This document shows, piece after piece, positions 44,801-52,764 of a stretch of 64,000 bases of DNA (positions within the stretch are counted from its first letter, which is position 1; every line of letters begins with the position of its first letter). The position numbers and the translations under genes were made by a program. Below the pieces are notes generated by a model. It ran no database searches, had not been told where the DNA came from, and saw nothing but the letters and a program-made list of their open reading frames with translations. This DNA is from DATGUA01 sp035301545 (GTDB taxonomy: Bacteria; Bacillota; Clostridia; Tissierellales; Tissierellaceae), in contig DATGUA010000037.1 in assembly GCA_035301545.1 (NCBI GenBank), positions 1 to 64,000 of the forward strand, read 5' to 3'.

Positions 44801-45326
44801 AGAAGCTATAGGTTATGATTTATATGTTAAGTTTCTTGGAGATACTATAAAAAAATTAAAGGGTGAAAAAGTAGAAGAAAAAATAGATACTTCTATAGAC
44901 ATTAAAGTAGATGGATATATTCCTAAAAGGTATATAGAAGATGAAGAGCAAAAGATTGAAGTATATAAGAAAATAGCATCTATAGATGATTTAGAAGGTT
45001 ATAGAGAGCTTATAGATGAATTGATAGATAGATTTGGAGATATACCAAAAGAAGTAGAAAACTTAATTGATATTTCCTATATTAAAGCTTTAGGAATTAA
45101 AAATAGAATAGATAATATTAGTGAAATAAATAAAGAAGTTAAATTAGATTTAGTGTCCATAGATGATATACCGATAGAATTAATAGATGATTTGCTAGAA
45201 AAATATAATCAGAATATAAGTTTTGATTTATCAGGAAAGCCATATTTAAAATATAAACCTAAAGAAAATGTGTTAAAAGGTTTAAAGGATCTTATGGAAA
45301 CAATTAGTGATTTTCATAAACAATAA
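41844..45326 (+). CDS. mfd: Transcription-repair coupling factor
   Basis: Mfd removes RNA polymerase stalled at DNA damage and recruits UvrA. The 1160-residue protein has the known order: UvrB-like region binding UvrA (about 1-340), RNA-polymerase interacting domain (from SLSDLEIGSYVVHEEHGIGRYEG), and a RecG-like translocase with Walker A GDVGYGKTEVA, DEEQRFG, TATPIPRTL and RGRVGRSD. A C-terminal autoinhibitory domain completes it. GGAG precedes the ATG. Position between pth and prsA/spoVT is the standard one. Confidence 0.97.
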   Translation: MKNFLIDSLKNIDSYRKILEDLEKGVSPISTYGIIDESLGHILYGLKEHVDKQLLLITSDEIKARRLYEDIRNLGSENVELLPKKEILFYDMSSHSYENENQRLNVMSKLILGEEILVITSLESLLDKIISQDIFKKHIRQIEFGKDIDLDNLVQGFIDSGYERANMVETIGQFSIRGGIIDFFPPNSLNPYRVELFDTEVDSIRTFDVLSQRSLESKEEVIIPPTKEVLITDQFKKDIIKNMEKELKESLDSERRDEKFNKYLELLEEDSHISNKDMITPYIPSKYIESIIDYLNDDALVFIDESRRIEDKFKSIKENFDLKIIDLVEAGEAMPSHFNINYEYYELLPGIQQKKVITNSSLLKGDAYFKPKAIYNFSVKSTIDYHNQIELLADDLNYYKYRGYKTIILSGSEERGLRLQKNLEDLDVISTFSKDKTEKLQSNQIFITPGSVESGFEYSSIKLMVISDKEIFGVQKKRQKKTKKKRGEKIVSLSDLEIGSYVVHEEHGIGRYEGIEQLDIQGVKKDYLNIRYRDQDKLYIPIDQMNLIQKYIGADSVNPKINKLHSGDWQRTKARARKSVEDMAEELLELYAQRETLKGYSFSEDTPWQRQFEDLFGFEETEGQLTSSEEIKKDMEGFKPMDRLLCGDVGYGKTEVALRAAFKALMDNKQVAILVPTTILAQQHYNTIVERFKNFPVKTALLSRFRTPKKQKLAIEALKEGTVDIVVGTHRLLSKDVKFKDLGLLIVDEEQRFGVKHKERLKNLKKNIDILTLTATPIPRTLHMSLVGIRDMSVIEEPPEERFPIQTYVVEYNEQMIRDAILKEIDRGGQIYFVYNRVDSIDRMASQLSKLVPEAKFSVGHGQMRERELEKIMMGFLNKESDVLVCTTIIETGLDIPNVNTIIVYNADKMGLSQLYQLRGRVGRSDRMAYGYFVYEQNKVLSEVAEKRLRAIKEFSEFGSGFKIAMRDLEIRGAGNLLGLEQHGHIEAIGYDLYVKFLGDTIKKLKGEKVEEKIDTSIDIKVDGYIPKRYIEDEEQKIEVYKKIASIDDLEGYRELIDELIDRFGDIPKEVENLIDISYIKALGIKNRIDNISEINKEVKLDLVSIDDIPIELIDDLLEKYNQNISFDLSGKPYLKYKPKENVLKGLKDLMETISDFHKQ

Positions 45327-45378
45327 GGATAATATATAATATTAGAATTAAAGGTAAGGAGAGAAAGGGATGTTATAA

Positions 45379-46293
45379 TTGGACAGAATTAAATCTAAAA
45401 ATATATTTATTATAACAATATTATTGATTTTAACATTAGGTATAAATGGATGTACTAAAGACCCAGAAGGTGTAGTAGCTGAGGTCAATGGGGAAGAAAT
45501 AACCGAAGAAGAATATAAAAAAAACTTACAAATTCGAAAAAATTTAAACAAAGAGGAATTTGGAAAAGATGATTTATCAAAATTAGATATCAAAGAAGAG
45601 ATATTAAATGAATTAATATTAGAAACTTTGATTTCTCAGGAAGCAGAAAAAAGGAATATATCTATTTCTGATGAAGAAATAGAAAAAGAGATAGATAAAA
45701 ACACAGAAGAAGTAGGTGGAGAAGAGAAATTACGAGAAGAGTTAGAAGATAGTGGGATATCCTTTGATTATTATAAAGAGTTTATCAAAAAACAATATTT
45801 GTTTAATAAATATAAGCAAACTATATTTAATGAAATAGATATTAGTAATAAAAAGGCAGAAAAATATTTTGAAAAAAATAAAGAAGATTTAATAATTACA
45901 AGAGCTAGTCAAATAGTAGTAGATGATGAAAAGAATGGACTAGATATATTAGATAAATTGGAAGATGGAGAGAAGTTTGAAGATTTAGCTGTTGAAAAAT
46001 CTCTAGATAGTTCATCAGCAGTTAAAGGTGGAGATTTAGGATATTTCTCAAAAGAAATGATTAAAAACAAAGAGCTAGAAGATATAATTTTCAAATTACA
46101 AGTAGGAGAAATAAGTGAATTAGTTAAAATTGAAGATGAATATTATATAATATATCTTCAAGATCGAAAAGATAAATTTGAAGATTTAAAGGATGAGGTA
46201 ATTATATTATTAAAAGAAGAAGAATATACAAAGCATATTAAAGAATTACAAGATAATGCTAAAATTAAAATTTTCTTAAAAATAGATGAATAA
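45379..46293 (+). CDS. prsA: Parvulin-type foldase lipoprotein (PrsA/SurA-like)
   Basis: A signal peptide with lipobox GINGC leads to an N-terminal SurA-like helical chaperone region and a C-terminal parvulin peptidyl-prolyl isomerase domain (ITRASQIVVDDEKNGLDIL, AVKGGDLGYFSKEM, VGEISELVKIEDEYYII). It probably helps secreted proteins fold outside the membrane. The TTG at 45379 is the best start: ATG at 45370 meets a stop at once. The protein is rich in Glu and Lys, 304 residues. The gene symbol is by family similarity only. Confidence 0.85.
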   Translation: MDRIKSKNIFIITILLILTLGINGCTKDPEGVVAEVNGEEITEEEYKKNLQIRKNLNKEEFGKDDLSKLDIKEEILNELILETLISQEAEKRNISISDEEIEKEIDKNTEEVGGEEKLREELEDSGISFDYYKEFIKKQYLFNKYKQTIFNEIDISNKKAEKYFEKNKEDLIITRASQIVVDDEKNGLDILDKLEDGEKFEDLAVEKSLDSSSAVKGGDLGYFSKEMIKNKELEDIIFKLQVGEISELVKIEDEYYIIYLQDRKDKFEDLKDEVIILLKEEEYTKHIKELQDNAKIKIFLKIDE

Positions 46294-46398
46294 AGATAAA
46301 TAGAGTAAGAGATTTATACATAAATTGAAAAAAATGTATAAATGATTCCTGTTAGTTGAATAATAATCTTACCATACTGAATATAAGGAGGATATATT

Positions 46399-46950
46399 TT
46401 GAAAGCTACAGGAATAGTTCGACGAATAGATGATTTAGGAAGAATAGTAGTTCCAAAGGAAATAAGAAGAACTTTGAGAATTAGAGAAGGTGATCCATTA
46501 GAAATTTTTACAGATAGAGAAGGTCAAGTTATACTTAAAAAATATTCTCCAATTGGTGAGTTAAATGAATTTGCCACAGAATATTGTGAATCCCTTTTTG
46601 AAAATACAGAATTTGTATCTATAATATCTGATAGAGATAATCTGATTGCTATATCTGGTGGATCAAGAAAAGAATATTTAAAAAAGAGAATAAGTCCAGA
46701 ACTTGAAAGGATAATTGAAGATAAGGAAACATATATTACTGATGAAGAGAATGTAGTAATAAAAGTTTTTTATGAAGATGAAAATTTAGAGGATTATACT
46801 TCACAAACAATAACTCCTATAGTTATGCAGGGAGATCCTATTGGAGCAATAATATTAATATCTAAAGATCCTGAAGATAAGATGGGTGAAATCGAGAAAA
46901 AGTTATTAGAAACAGCTTCTAAATTTTTTGCAAAACAAATGGAAAATTAA
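46399..46950 (+). CDS. spoVT: Stage V sporulation regulator SpoVT
   Basis: The N-terminus MKATGIVRRIDDLGRIVVPKEIRRTL is the AbrB-like swapped-hairpin DNA-binding domain, and the remaining part to residue 183 is a GAF-like domain. SpoVT controls sigma-G-dependent genes in the forespore. The start codon is TTG with AAGGAGGATAT upstream. It lies between prsA and spoVB, and a terminator follows. Confidence 0.95.
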   Translation: MKATGIVRRIDDLGRIVVPKEIRRTLRIREGDPLEIFTDREGQVILKKYSPIGELNEFATEYCESLFENTEFVSIISDRDNLIAISGGSRKEYLKKRISPELERIIEDKETYITDEENVVIKVFYEDENLEDYTSQTITPIVMQGDPIGAIILISKDPEDKMGEIEKKLLETASKFFAKQMEN

Positions 46951-46978
46951 TACCTACTCTTGAGTAGGTATTTTTTAT
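46949..46978 (+). terminator. Terminator of spoVT
   Basis: AATACCTACTC and GAGTAGGTATT around a TT loop, followed by a T-run. Confidence 0.87.
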
Positions 46979-47070
46979 GTTTCTTTATAGTATGTTATAT
47001 TTATGATACTATAGTATATTATATAAGTAACAAAAATAAATAATTAGAATAATCATTTTGAGGTGGTGTT

Positions 47071-48681
47071 ATGTCGAAGGACAATAGTTTTATAAAAGGA
47101 GCAGCTATATTAGGAATAGCTGGAGTAATTGTAAAAATCTTAGGTGCTATTTATAGAATACCTATAGGAAATATAATAAAGACAGAAGGAATGGGCTATT
47201 ATCAGACTGCATATCCTTTTTATGTTTTGTTATTGACTATTTCTACATCAGGTTTTCCAGTAGCTATAGCTAAGCTAGTCTCAGAAAGAAGAGCGATTGG
47301 TGATTATAAAGGAGCATTTAAGGTATTTAAAATAGCATTGATGGGTTTATTTATAGGAGGAACATTAACATCATTATTTGTGTTATTGAGAGCAGATTCG
47401 ATAGTAAGATCTTTAAAAAATGTAAATGCCTATTATGCTTTAATAGGATTAGTTCCAGCATTGTTTTTTGTTCCGATAATGGCAACATTTAGAGGTTTCT
47501 TCCAGGGAAGGCAAGATATGGTACCTACTGCTATATCTCAAATAAGTGAACAACTATTTAGAGTATTAAGTGGACTATTATTTACATATTTACTTTTAGA
47601 CAAGGGGATACCCATGGCTGCTGGAGGAGCTTCATTTGGTGGATCTGTAGGTGGGATTATAGGTACTGTATCTATTTACCTAATGTATTTGTCTAAGAGA
47701 AAAGAGATTACTAAAGAAGTGAATAATAGTTTAGTACATGAAGAGTATACAGCAGGAAATATAGTAAAAGACCTATTAGTTATTGCAATTCCTATAACTA
47801 TTGGAGCTGCTATAGCACCAATTATGGATACTATTGATGCAGGTTTAGTATTAAATAGATTACAGTCTATTGGATATACTGAGGCATCTTCTAATGAATT
47901 GTATGGACAACTGAAAGGATTTGCTCAAACTTTAATTAATCTACCACAGGTATTCTCTATAGCAATAGCTATGAGCTTAGTACCAGCTATATCAAATGCA
48001 ACTGCAAGAAAACGAAAAGATGAGATAAATAATTTAATATCTTCGGGTATTAGAATGACTTTGTTAATTGGTCTGCCATCTGCATTAGGATTATTAGTTT
48101 TAGCAAAACCAATAATAGGACTTTTATATTATAATAATACGGTAGAAACAATAGCTAGTACAGGTGAGATACTACAATATTTATCTTTAGGAGTGGTTTT
48201 TTTAACATTAGTTCAAGCATTGACTGCAATGTTGCAAGGATTAGGAAAGCCTATAATACCTGTAATTAATTTATTTATAGGAGCAGTATTTAAATTAATC
48301 TTAACTTATATATTAACTGCTATTCCTAGTATTAATGTAAAAGGGGCAGCCATAAGTACAGTAGTAGCCTATGGAGTTGCTGCTATCTTAGATCTAATAA
48401 TGGTAAGAATAGTGTCTAAAACTAAGTTTGAATATATGGATATATTTATTAAGCCTTTAATATCATCTGTAGGCATGGCTATTGTAGTGAGATTGTCCTA
48501 TATAAGTTTATTAAATCTCTTAGGAAGTGGTCTGTCTACAATAGTTTCTGTAATAATTGGTATAATTGTATATTCTATATTATTAATTATAACAGGTACT
48601 ATAACTAATGAAGATTTAGCTTTAATGCCTAAAGGTGATGTTATAAGTGAAAAAATCAATAAGTTTAAATTATTAAAATAG
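47071..48681 (+). CDS. SpoVB/YabM-type lipid flippase of the MOP family
   Basis: The protein has 536 residues and 12-14 predicted membrane helices, starting with KGAAILGIAGVIVKILGAIYRIPIGN, which is typical of SpoVB, YabM and YkvU-like members of the polysaccharide transporter/MurJ superfamily. They flip lipid-linked cell-wall or spore-cortex precursors across the membrane. Its place between spoVT and mazG matches B. subtilis yabM. The exact paralogue cannot be told. AGGTGGTG precedes the ATG. Confidence 0.9.
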   Translation: MSKDNSFIKGAAILGIAGVIVKILGAIYRIPIGNIIKTEGMGYYQTAYPFYVLLLTISTSGFPVAIAKLVSERRAIGDYKGAFKVFKIALMGLFIGGTLTSLFVLLRADSIVRSLKNVNAYYALIGLVPALFFVPIMATFRGFFQGRQDMVPTAISQISEQLFRVLSGLLFTYLLLDKGIPMAAGGASFGGSVGGIIGTVSIYLMYLSKRKEITKEVNNSLVHEEYTAGNIVKDLLVIAIPITIGAAIAPIMDTIDAGLVLNRLQSIGYTEASSNELYGQLKGFAQTLINLPQVFSIAIAMSLVPAISNATARKRKDEINNLISSGIRMTLLIGLPSALGLLVLAKPIIGLLYYNNTVETIASTGEILQYLSLGVVFLTLVQALTAMLQGLGKPIIPVINLFIGAVFKLILTYILTAIPSINVKGAAISTVVAYGVAAILDLIMVRIVSKTKFEYMDIFIKPLISSVGMAIVVRLSYISLLNLLGSGLSTIVSVIIGIIVYSILLIITGTITNEDLALMPKGDVISEKINKFKLLK

Positions 48682-48702
48682 TAAAAGATTAGGAGTAAAA
48701 TA

Positions 48703-50151
48703 ATGGGGAAAATTTATATAATAGGTTTAGGACCAGGAAATACAGAAAGTCTAACATTAGGTGCAATAAATAGGATAAATAGTGGTGATCAGAACTATTT
48801 ACGAACTGAAAAACATCCTACAATAGAATATTTTGAAAGTAATAATATTGATTTTGAATCATATGATAATATTTATGATGAAATGGAAGATTTTCAAAGT
48901 GTATATGAAAAAATAGCTAAAGATTTAATAAAGAAATCTAAAATTTATGGATCAATAAACTATTATGTACCTGGAAATCCATTAGTTGCAGAAAAAACTG
49001 TTGAAATTCTTATGGAGAAAGATATAGAGTTTGAGATAATTTCTGGTATGAGTTTTATAGAGCCTATGATAGAGTTAGTAGGTAGAGATCCTATTAATGG
49101 TTTAAAGATAGTTGATGGGGAAATATTTAATGAGTCATTAATAGATATAAATACAGATATGATTATTACTCAAGTGTATAATAGAAGAATTTTAACTCAG
49201 GTCAAATTAGCACTTGCTGAAATATATGGTGATGAATATAATATATATATAGTCCATAATGCTGGTATAGAAGGAGAAGAAGAGGCACATAATATTCCTA
49301 TATATATGATTGATAGAATAGATAAAATTGGATATCTAACAAGTATTTATATTAAGAAAATAGAGGGTAAGGATAAAAAAATATTTGACATTAACAATTT
49401 AGTAGATATAATAAGGATATTAAGGGGAAAAGATGGATGTCCATGGGATAGGAAACAAACACATAGGTCTATTCGGGAATCGGTAATCGAAGAAGCCTAT
49501 GAAGTAGTAGCTGCCATTGATAATGAAGATATTGATAATTTTGTTGAGGAGTTAGGAGACCTTCTATTTCAAATCTTATTCCACAGTCAGATAGGTTTTG
49601 AAACAGGAGAGTTCAACCTAATAGATGTTACATCTAGATTAGCTAACAAGATGATTTTTAGACATCCACATGTATTTTTATCAGAAAGGCTAGATACTTC
49701 CTCAGAAGTAGTATATAATTGGAATGAGCTCAAAGATTCAACTCGTGATTATAAAAACTTTACAGATAAATTAAAAAGTATTCCTAATTTTCCAGCTTTA
49801 ATGAGAAGTTATAAACTTCAAGAAAGGGCTGCAGAGATAAATTTCGATTGGGATGATTTAGAAGGTCCACTTAATAAGGCAAAAGAGGAATATAATGAAG
49901 TCTTAGATGCAATTGACAAGTTTGGAAAAGGTCATGAAAGAGTTGAAGAAGAATTAGGAGATCTACTATTTACTGTTGTAAATTTGGCAAGATTCTTAGA
50001 TGTTCATCCAGAAGTAGCCTTAAATAGGACCAGTAACAAATTTATTTCTAGATTTAAAATTATGGAAGCAAAAGCTGAAGAGTTAAATAGATCTATAGAA
50101 AATATGAGTCTAGAAGAGCTGGATGAGTTATGGGATCAGTCAAAAGACTAG
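48703..50151 (+). CDS. mazG: MazG nucleotide pyrophosphohydrolase fused to a tetrapyrrole-methylase-like domain
   Basis: This is the YabN-type fusion. The N-terminal 220 residues (KIYIIGLGPGNTESLTLGAI) form a tetrapyrrole methylase-like fold, and the C-terminal 260 residues form tandem MazG domains with CPWDRKQTHRS, EEAYEVVAAID and EELGDLLFQ, repeated as EELGDLLFTVVN. MazG removes abnormal or excess nucleoside triphosphates; the role of the methylase half is not settled. Length is 482 residues. AGGAG precedes the ATG. Confidence 0.95.
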   Translation: MGKIYIIGLGPGNTESLTLGAINRINSGDQNYLRTEKHPTIEYFESNNIDFESYDNIYDEMEDFQSVYEKIAKDLIKKSKIYGSINYYVPGNPLVAEKTVEILMEKDIEFEIISGMSFIEPMIELVGRDPINGLKIVDGEIFNESLIDINTDMIITQVYNRRILTQVKLALAEIYGDEYNIYIVHNAGIEGEEEAHNIPIYMIDRIDKIGYLTSIYIKKIEGKDKKIFDINNLVDIIRILRGKDGCPWDRKQTHRSIRESVIEEAYEVVAAIDNEDIDNFVEELGDLLFQILFHSQIGFETGEFNLIDVTSRLANKMIFRHPHVFLSERLDTSSEVVYNWNELKDSTRDYKNFTDKLKSIPNFPALMRSYKLQERAAEINFDWDDLEGPLNKAKEEYNEVLDAIDKFGKGHERVEEELGDLLFTVVNLARFLDVHPEVALNRTSNKFISRFKIMEAKAEELNRSIENMSLEELDELWDQSKD

Positions 50152-50194
50152 AAATAGAATTAATTTAAAACTTATTATTTAGGAGGAATTTATT

Positions 50195-50476
50195 ATGAAC
50201 AAAGCTGAATTAGTTGCAAGTATAGCTGAGAAAAGTGATTTAACAAAAAAGGATGCAGAAGCTGCTTTAAATGGATTTGTAAAATCTGTTGAAGAAGCAT
50301 TATCAGAAGGAGATAGAGTACAACTTGTAGGTTTTGGAACTTTTGAGGTAAGAGCTAGAAAAGCTAGAGAAGGTAGAAATCCAAGAAATCCAGAGCAAGT
50401 AATTCAAATACCAGCATCAAATGCTCCAGTATTTAGAGCAGGAAAAGGCTTGAAAGAAGCTGTAAACAAAGAATAA
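50195..50476 (+). CDS. hup: HU family DNA-binding protein
   Basis: The 93-residue protein MNKAELVASIAEKSDLTKKDAE with GFGTFEVRARKAREGRNPRNP is a standard HU, a dimeric protein that bends and packs DNA. The AGGAGGAA site is strong, as expected for an abundant protein. It is followed by a terminator and the RqcP gene. Confidence 0.97.
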   Translation: MNKAELVASIAEKSDLTKKDAEAALNGFVKSVEEALSEGDRVQLVGFGTFEVRARKAREGRNPRNPEQVIQIPASNAPVFRAGKGLKEAVNKE

Positions 50477-50480
50477 ATTT

Positions 50481-50511
50481 AAGAGTCAGGCTTAAGCCTG
50501 ACTCTTTTTTG
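50481..50511 (+). terminator. Terminator after hup
   Basis: AAGAGTCAGGCTT and AAGCCTGACTCTT form a 13-bp palindrome followed by six T. The next start codon is within a few bases of the T-run. Confidence 0.87.
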
Positions 50512-50512
50512 T

Positions 50513-50776
50513 ATGAAAGGATTGGTAAAAATTAGAGTTGATAAATATCTTAAAAGTTCAAGAATAATTAAAAGAAGAACAGTAGCTAAGCAAGCTTGTG
50601 AACAAGGGAGAGTGTTTATAAACGAAAAAAAAGCTAAACCTGGAGACGAAGTAAAAGAAGAAGATATAATTAATATTGAATTTGGAAGTGGATCCTTAAA
50701 AGTAAAAGTTTTATTACTTAAAGATAATGCTGGTAAAAGTGAAGCATCTAATATGTATGAAATAATTGAAGAATAA
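50513..50776 (+). CDS. rqcP: S4-domain RNA-binding protein RqcP (YabO)
   Basis: The S4 fold is visible: IRVDKYLKSSRIIKRRTVAKQACEQG, then RVFINEKKAKPGDEVKEEDI. The B. subtilis homologue YabO, now RqcP, works with RqcH on stalled 50S subunits to add C-terminal alanine tails. Length is up to 87 residues. The start is uncertain: ATG at 50513 has no clear binding site, being right after the hup terminator, while TTG at 50522 directly follows AAAGGA. The hup-rqcP-yabP order is conserved in Firmicutes. Confidence 0.9.
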   Translation: MKGLVKIRVDKYLKSSRIIKRRTVAKQACEQGRVFINEKKAKPGDEVKEEDIINIEFGSGSLKVKVLLLKDNAGKSEASNMYEIIEE

Positions 50777-50808
50777 AAGAAAATTTAATTAACACCTTCC
50801 TAACTATT

Positions 50809-50838
50809 AAAAAGGCTTTTGTAATAAAAGCCTTTTTT
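50809..50838 (+). terminator. Terminator after rqcP
   Basis: AAAAAGGCTTTT and AAAAGCCTTTTTT around GTAAT; typical intrinsic terminator. Confidence 0.88.
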
Positions 50839-50874
50839 GTGTCATAAGTATTATAAAGGATAGGAGGGAACTTT

Positions 50875-51153
50875 ATGGTTGATGATAAACAAAAATTTCC
50901 AAATCAAAATATAATATTAGAAGATAGAAATGAGATGAATATAACAGGTGTTGAAAATGTAGATAGTTATAACGATGATACTATAGTTCTAAGGACTATA
51001 AAAGGAGGGATTAATATAAAGGGAGAGGAATTAAATATTAGTAAATTAAATATAGATAATGGTTCTGTGAAAATATCAGGATTAATAAATAGTTTAACTT
51101 ATATAAGTAAAGAAGGCTCTTCTAAAAGTTTAATGGAAAGATTATTTAAATAA
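50875..51153 (+). CDS. yabP: Sporulation protein YabP
   Basis: The 92-residue protein has the YabP/YqfC fold pattern: NIILEDRNEMNITGVENVDSY, then LRTIKGGINIKGEELNI. In B. subtilis yabP and yabQ are sporulation genes expressed in the mother cell and yabQ is needed for cortex formation. GGAGGG is 6 bases before the ATG. Followed by yabQ after 12 bases. Confidence 0.93.
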   Translation: MVDDKQKFPNQNIILEDRNEMNITGVENVDSYNDDTIVLRTIKGGINIKGEELNISKLNIDNGSVKISGLINSLTYISKEGSSKSLMERLFK

Positions 51154-51165
51154 GTTGGTGAATAT

Positions 51166-51636
51166 ATGTTAGAAATAGCTCTAATAGATGAGTTTTACAT
51201 TTTTTTATTTTCTATAAATTATGGTTTACTAATAGGATTTATATATGATTTATATAGGGTTTTCAGATACTATTCAAAACCTAAGAAAATATTATCATTA
51301 ATCGAAGACTTAATCTTCTGGTTAATTGTTACATTAATATTTTTTATGTTTTTAGTAAAAAATACAGACGGGGTAATAAGAGGATTTGTAATAGTAGGAT
51401 TTCTTATTGGAAGTTTCCTATATTTTAAAATAATATCAAAATATATTTTTTCGCTATTAATTAAATTTTTTAAGTTGATATTAGAGTTAATACATGAGAT
51501 AATAAGTATAATAGTATATCCACTTAAAAAGGTTATTACATTTTTTAAGAAAGGATTTCGAAGAATACATCGTTTAATGGAAGGTCTATTTAAAGATATA
51601 AAAAAGTATATAAAATTAACTTCTAGAAAGAAATAA
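51166..51636 (+). CDS. yabQ: Sporulation protein YabQ
   Basis: The protein has 156 residues with an N-terminal region of four hydrophobic helices (FLFSINYGLLIGFIYDLYRVFRY opening, which is the YabQ signature) and a basic C-terminus. YabQ is a membrane protein required for spore cortex formation in B. subtilis. Its gene follows yabP closely and precedes divIC, the conserved order. The ribosome binding site is weak (TTGGTGA), suggesting coupling to yabP. Confidence 0.92.
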   Translation: MLEIALIDEFYIFLFSINYGLLIGFIYDLYRVFRYYSKPKKILSLIEDLIFWLIVTLIFFMFLVKNTDGVIRGFVIVGFLIGSFLYFKIISKYIFSLLIKFFKLILELIHEIISIIVYPLKKVITFFKKGFRRIHRLMEGLFKDIKKYIKLTSRKK

Positions 51637-51677
51637 AAATATTAAATTACTAATTGATTTAGGTGGTGAACTTAAAG

Positions 51678-52004
51678 ATGAGGAAAAAACGAAGAAAAAG
51701 GATTAGGATAATACATATATTTTTATTATTAGCAATAGTATATGTATCAGCCGTAATGTTAAATCAACGTAAATTATCAAAAGACTTACAAGCGAAGAAA
51801 GTAGAATTACAAGATGAAATTTCATCAATAGAAACTGATATTAATATGTTAAATAATGAGTTGGATGACGGTGATTCTTTAGAATTCGTTGAAAGGGTAG
51901 CAAGAGAAGAGTTAGGAATGGTTAAACCTAGAGAAATTATCTATATTGATAAAAACAAGGTGAAAAATTCTTTTTTTGATGATTTTGACAAAGATAGTAA
52001 TTGA
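51678..52004 (+). CDS. divIC: Septum formation initiator DivIC
   Basis: A short basic N-terminus (RKKRRKRIR), one membrane helix (IIHIFLLLAIVYVSAVML) and a coiled coil (LSKDLQAKKVELQDEISSIE) are followed by the ERVAREELGMVKPREIIY motif of the DivIC/FtsB family. It acts in the division septum with FtsL and DivIB. The ATG at 51678 is preferred; GTG at 51663 lies on the AGGTGG site. Predicted length is 108 residues. It ends with TGA, one of few in the window. Confidence 0.93.
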   Translation: MRKKRRKRIRIIHIFLLLAIVYVSAVMLNQRKLSKDLQAKKVELQDEISSIETDINMLNNELDDGDSLEFVERVAREELGMVKPREIIYIDKNKVKNSFFDDFDKDSN

Positions 52005-52065
52005 CATACTTGAAGTTCTAATATATACTAAAAATGACAATATTTTAAGGAGGAATTATTAATTT

Positions 52066-52452
52066 ATGGCTGTATCGGTTGGAAAGGTAGTAGAGGGTAC
52101 TGTAACTGGTATTACTAACTTTGGTGCATTTGTACAATTGCCAGAAGGGAAAAGTGGATTAGTTCATATTTCAGAAATTTCCCATGACTATGTAGAAAAG
52201 GTTACTGATTATGTAAAAAAAGGAGAAAAGGTAAAGGTAAAGGTCCTATCTATAACGGATGATAATAAAATTAGTCTTTCTATTAGAAAAACAAAGCCTA
52301 AGAGTAGTCAGCCAGCAGAATTTGAATGGACAAACCAAGACAATCAAGATAATATGTCTTTCGAAGATAAATTAAGCCAATTTATGAAAGATAGTAATGA
52401 AAGAATGGATCAGTTAAAAACTAGAGATTCTAGAAGAAACTTTGATGATTAA
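52066..52452 (+). CDS. yabR: S1-domain RNA-binding protein (YabR)
   Basis: One S1 domain fills residues 1-75 (GKVVEGTVTGITNFGAFVQLPEGKSGLVHISEIS), followed by a short acidic and polar tail. Homologues (YabR, general stress protein 13) lie at the same place after divIC. They bind RNA and are thought to act in translation control; the exact role is unclear. AAGGAGGAA precedes the ATG. Length is 128 residues. Confidence 0.93.
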   Translation: MAVSVGKVVEGTVTGITNFGAFVQLPEGKSGLVHISEISHDYVEKVTDYVKKGEKVKVKVLSITDDNKISLSIRKTKPKSSQPAEFEWTNQDNQDNMSFEDKLSQFMKDSNERMDQLKTRDSRRNFDD

Positions 52453-52764
52453 TATTTTAGATGATAAGAATTAATAAAAATGAATATGAAATAATAAATT
52501 TATGAAGCCGGAGTAATCCGGTTTTTTTATTTGCCAAAAAGTTACATTTAAAGTAGAAAACTTAGGTTAAGGCAAGAAAGGAGATGAAATCAATACATAC
52601 AGCCTTAAAGTAAGAAACTTATACTTTTACTTAGCCATCTTAACGTTATAGGAAAAAATCTGAATTTTTGTCTTAAAAATCATAGTTTTTATTGCCTAGT
52701 AATGACAAAAAAATATGAGCCTGTTTGATAATCTATATTCATAATATAAACAGGGGTGATGGAA
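52453..52764. other. Intergenic region upstream of spoIIE
   Basis: It starts with a terminator (52505-52528). Beyond that I see two inverted repeats: CTTAGGTTAAGGC (52561-52573) with GCCTTAAAGTAAG (52602-52614), and CCTGTTT (52720-52726) with AAACAGG (52748-52754) reaching the spoIIE ribosome binding site. Two imperfect Spo0A-box-like sequences (TGTCTTA near 52674 and TGACAAA near 52703) are present. No tRNA genes are found, although they are common at this spot. Confidence 0.45.
52505..52529 (+). terminator. Terminator after yabR
   Basis: AAGCCGGA, loop GTAA and TCCGGTTTTTTT; a GC-rich stem with T-run. Confidence 0.87.
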
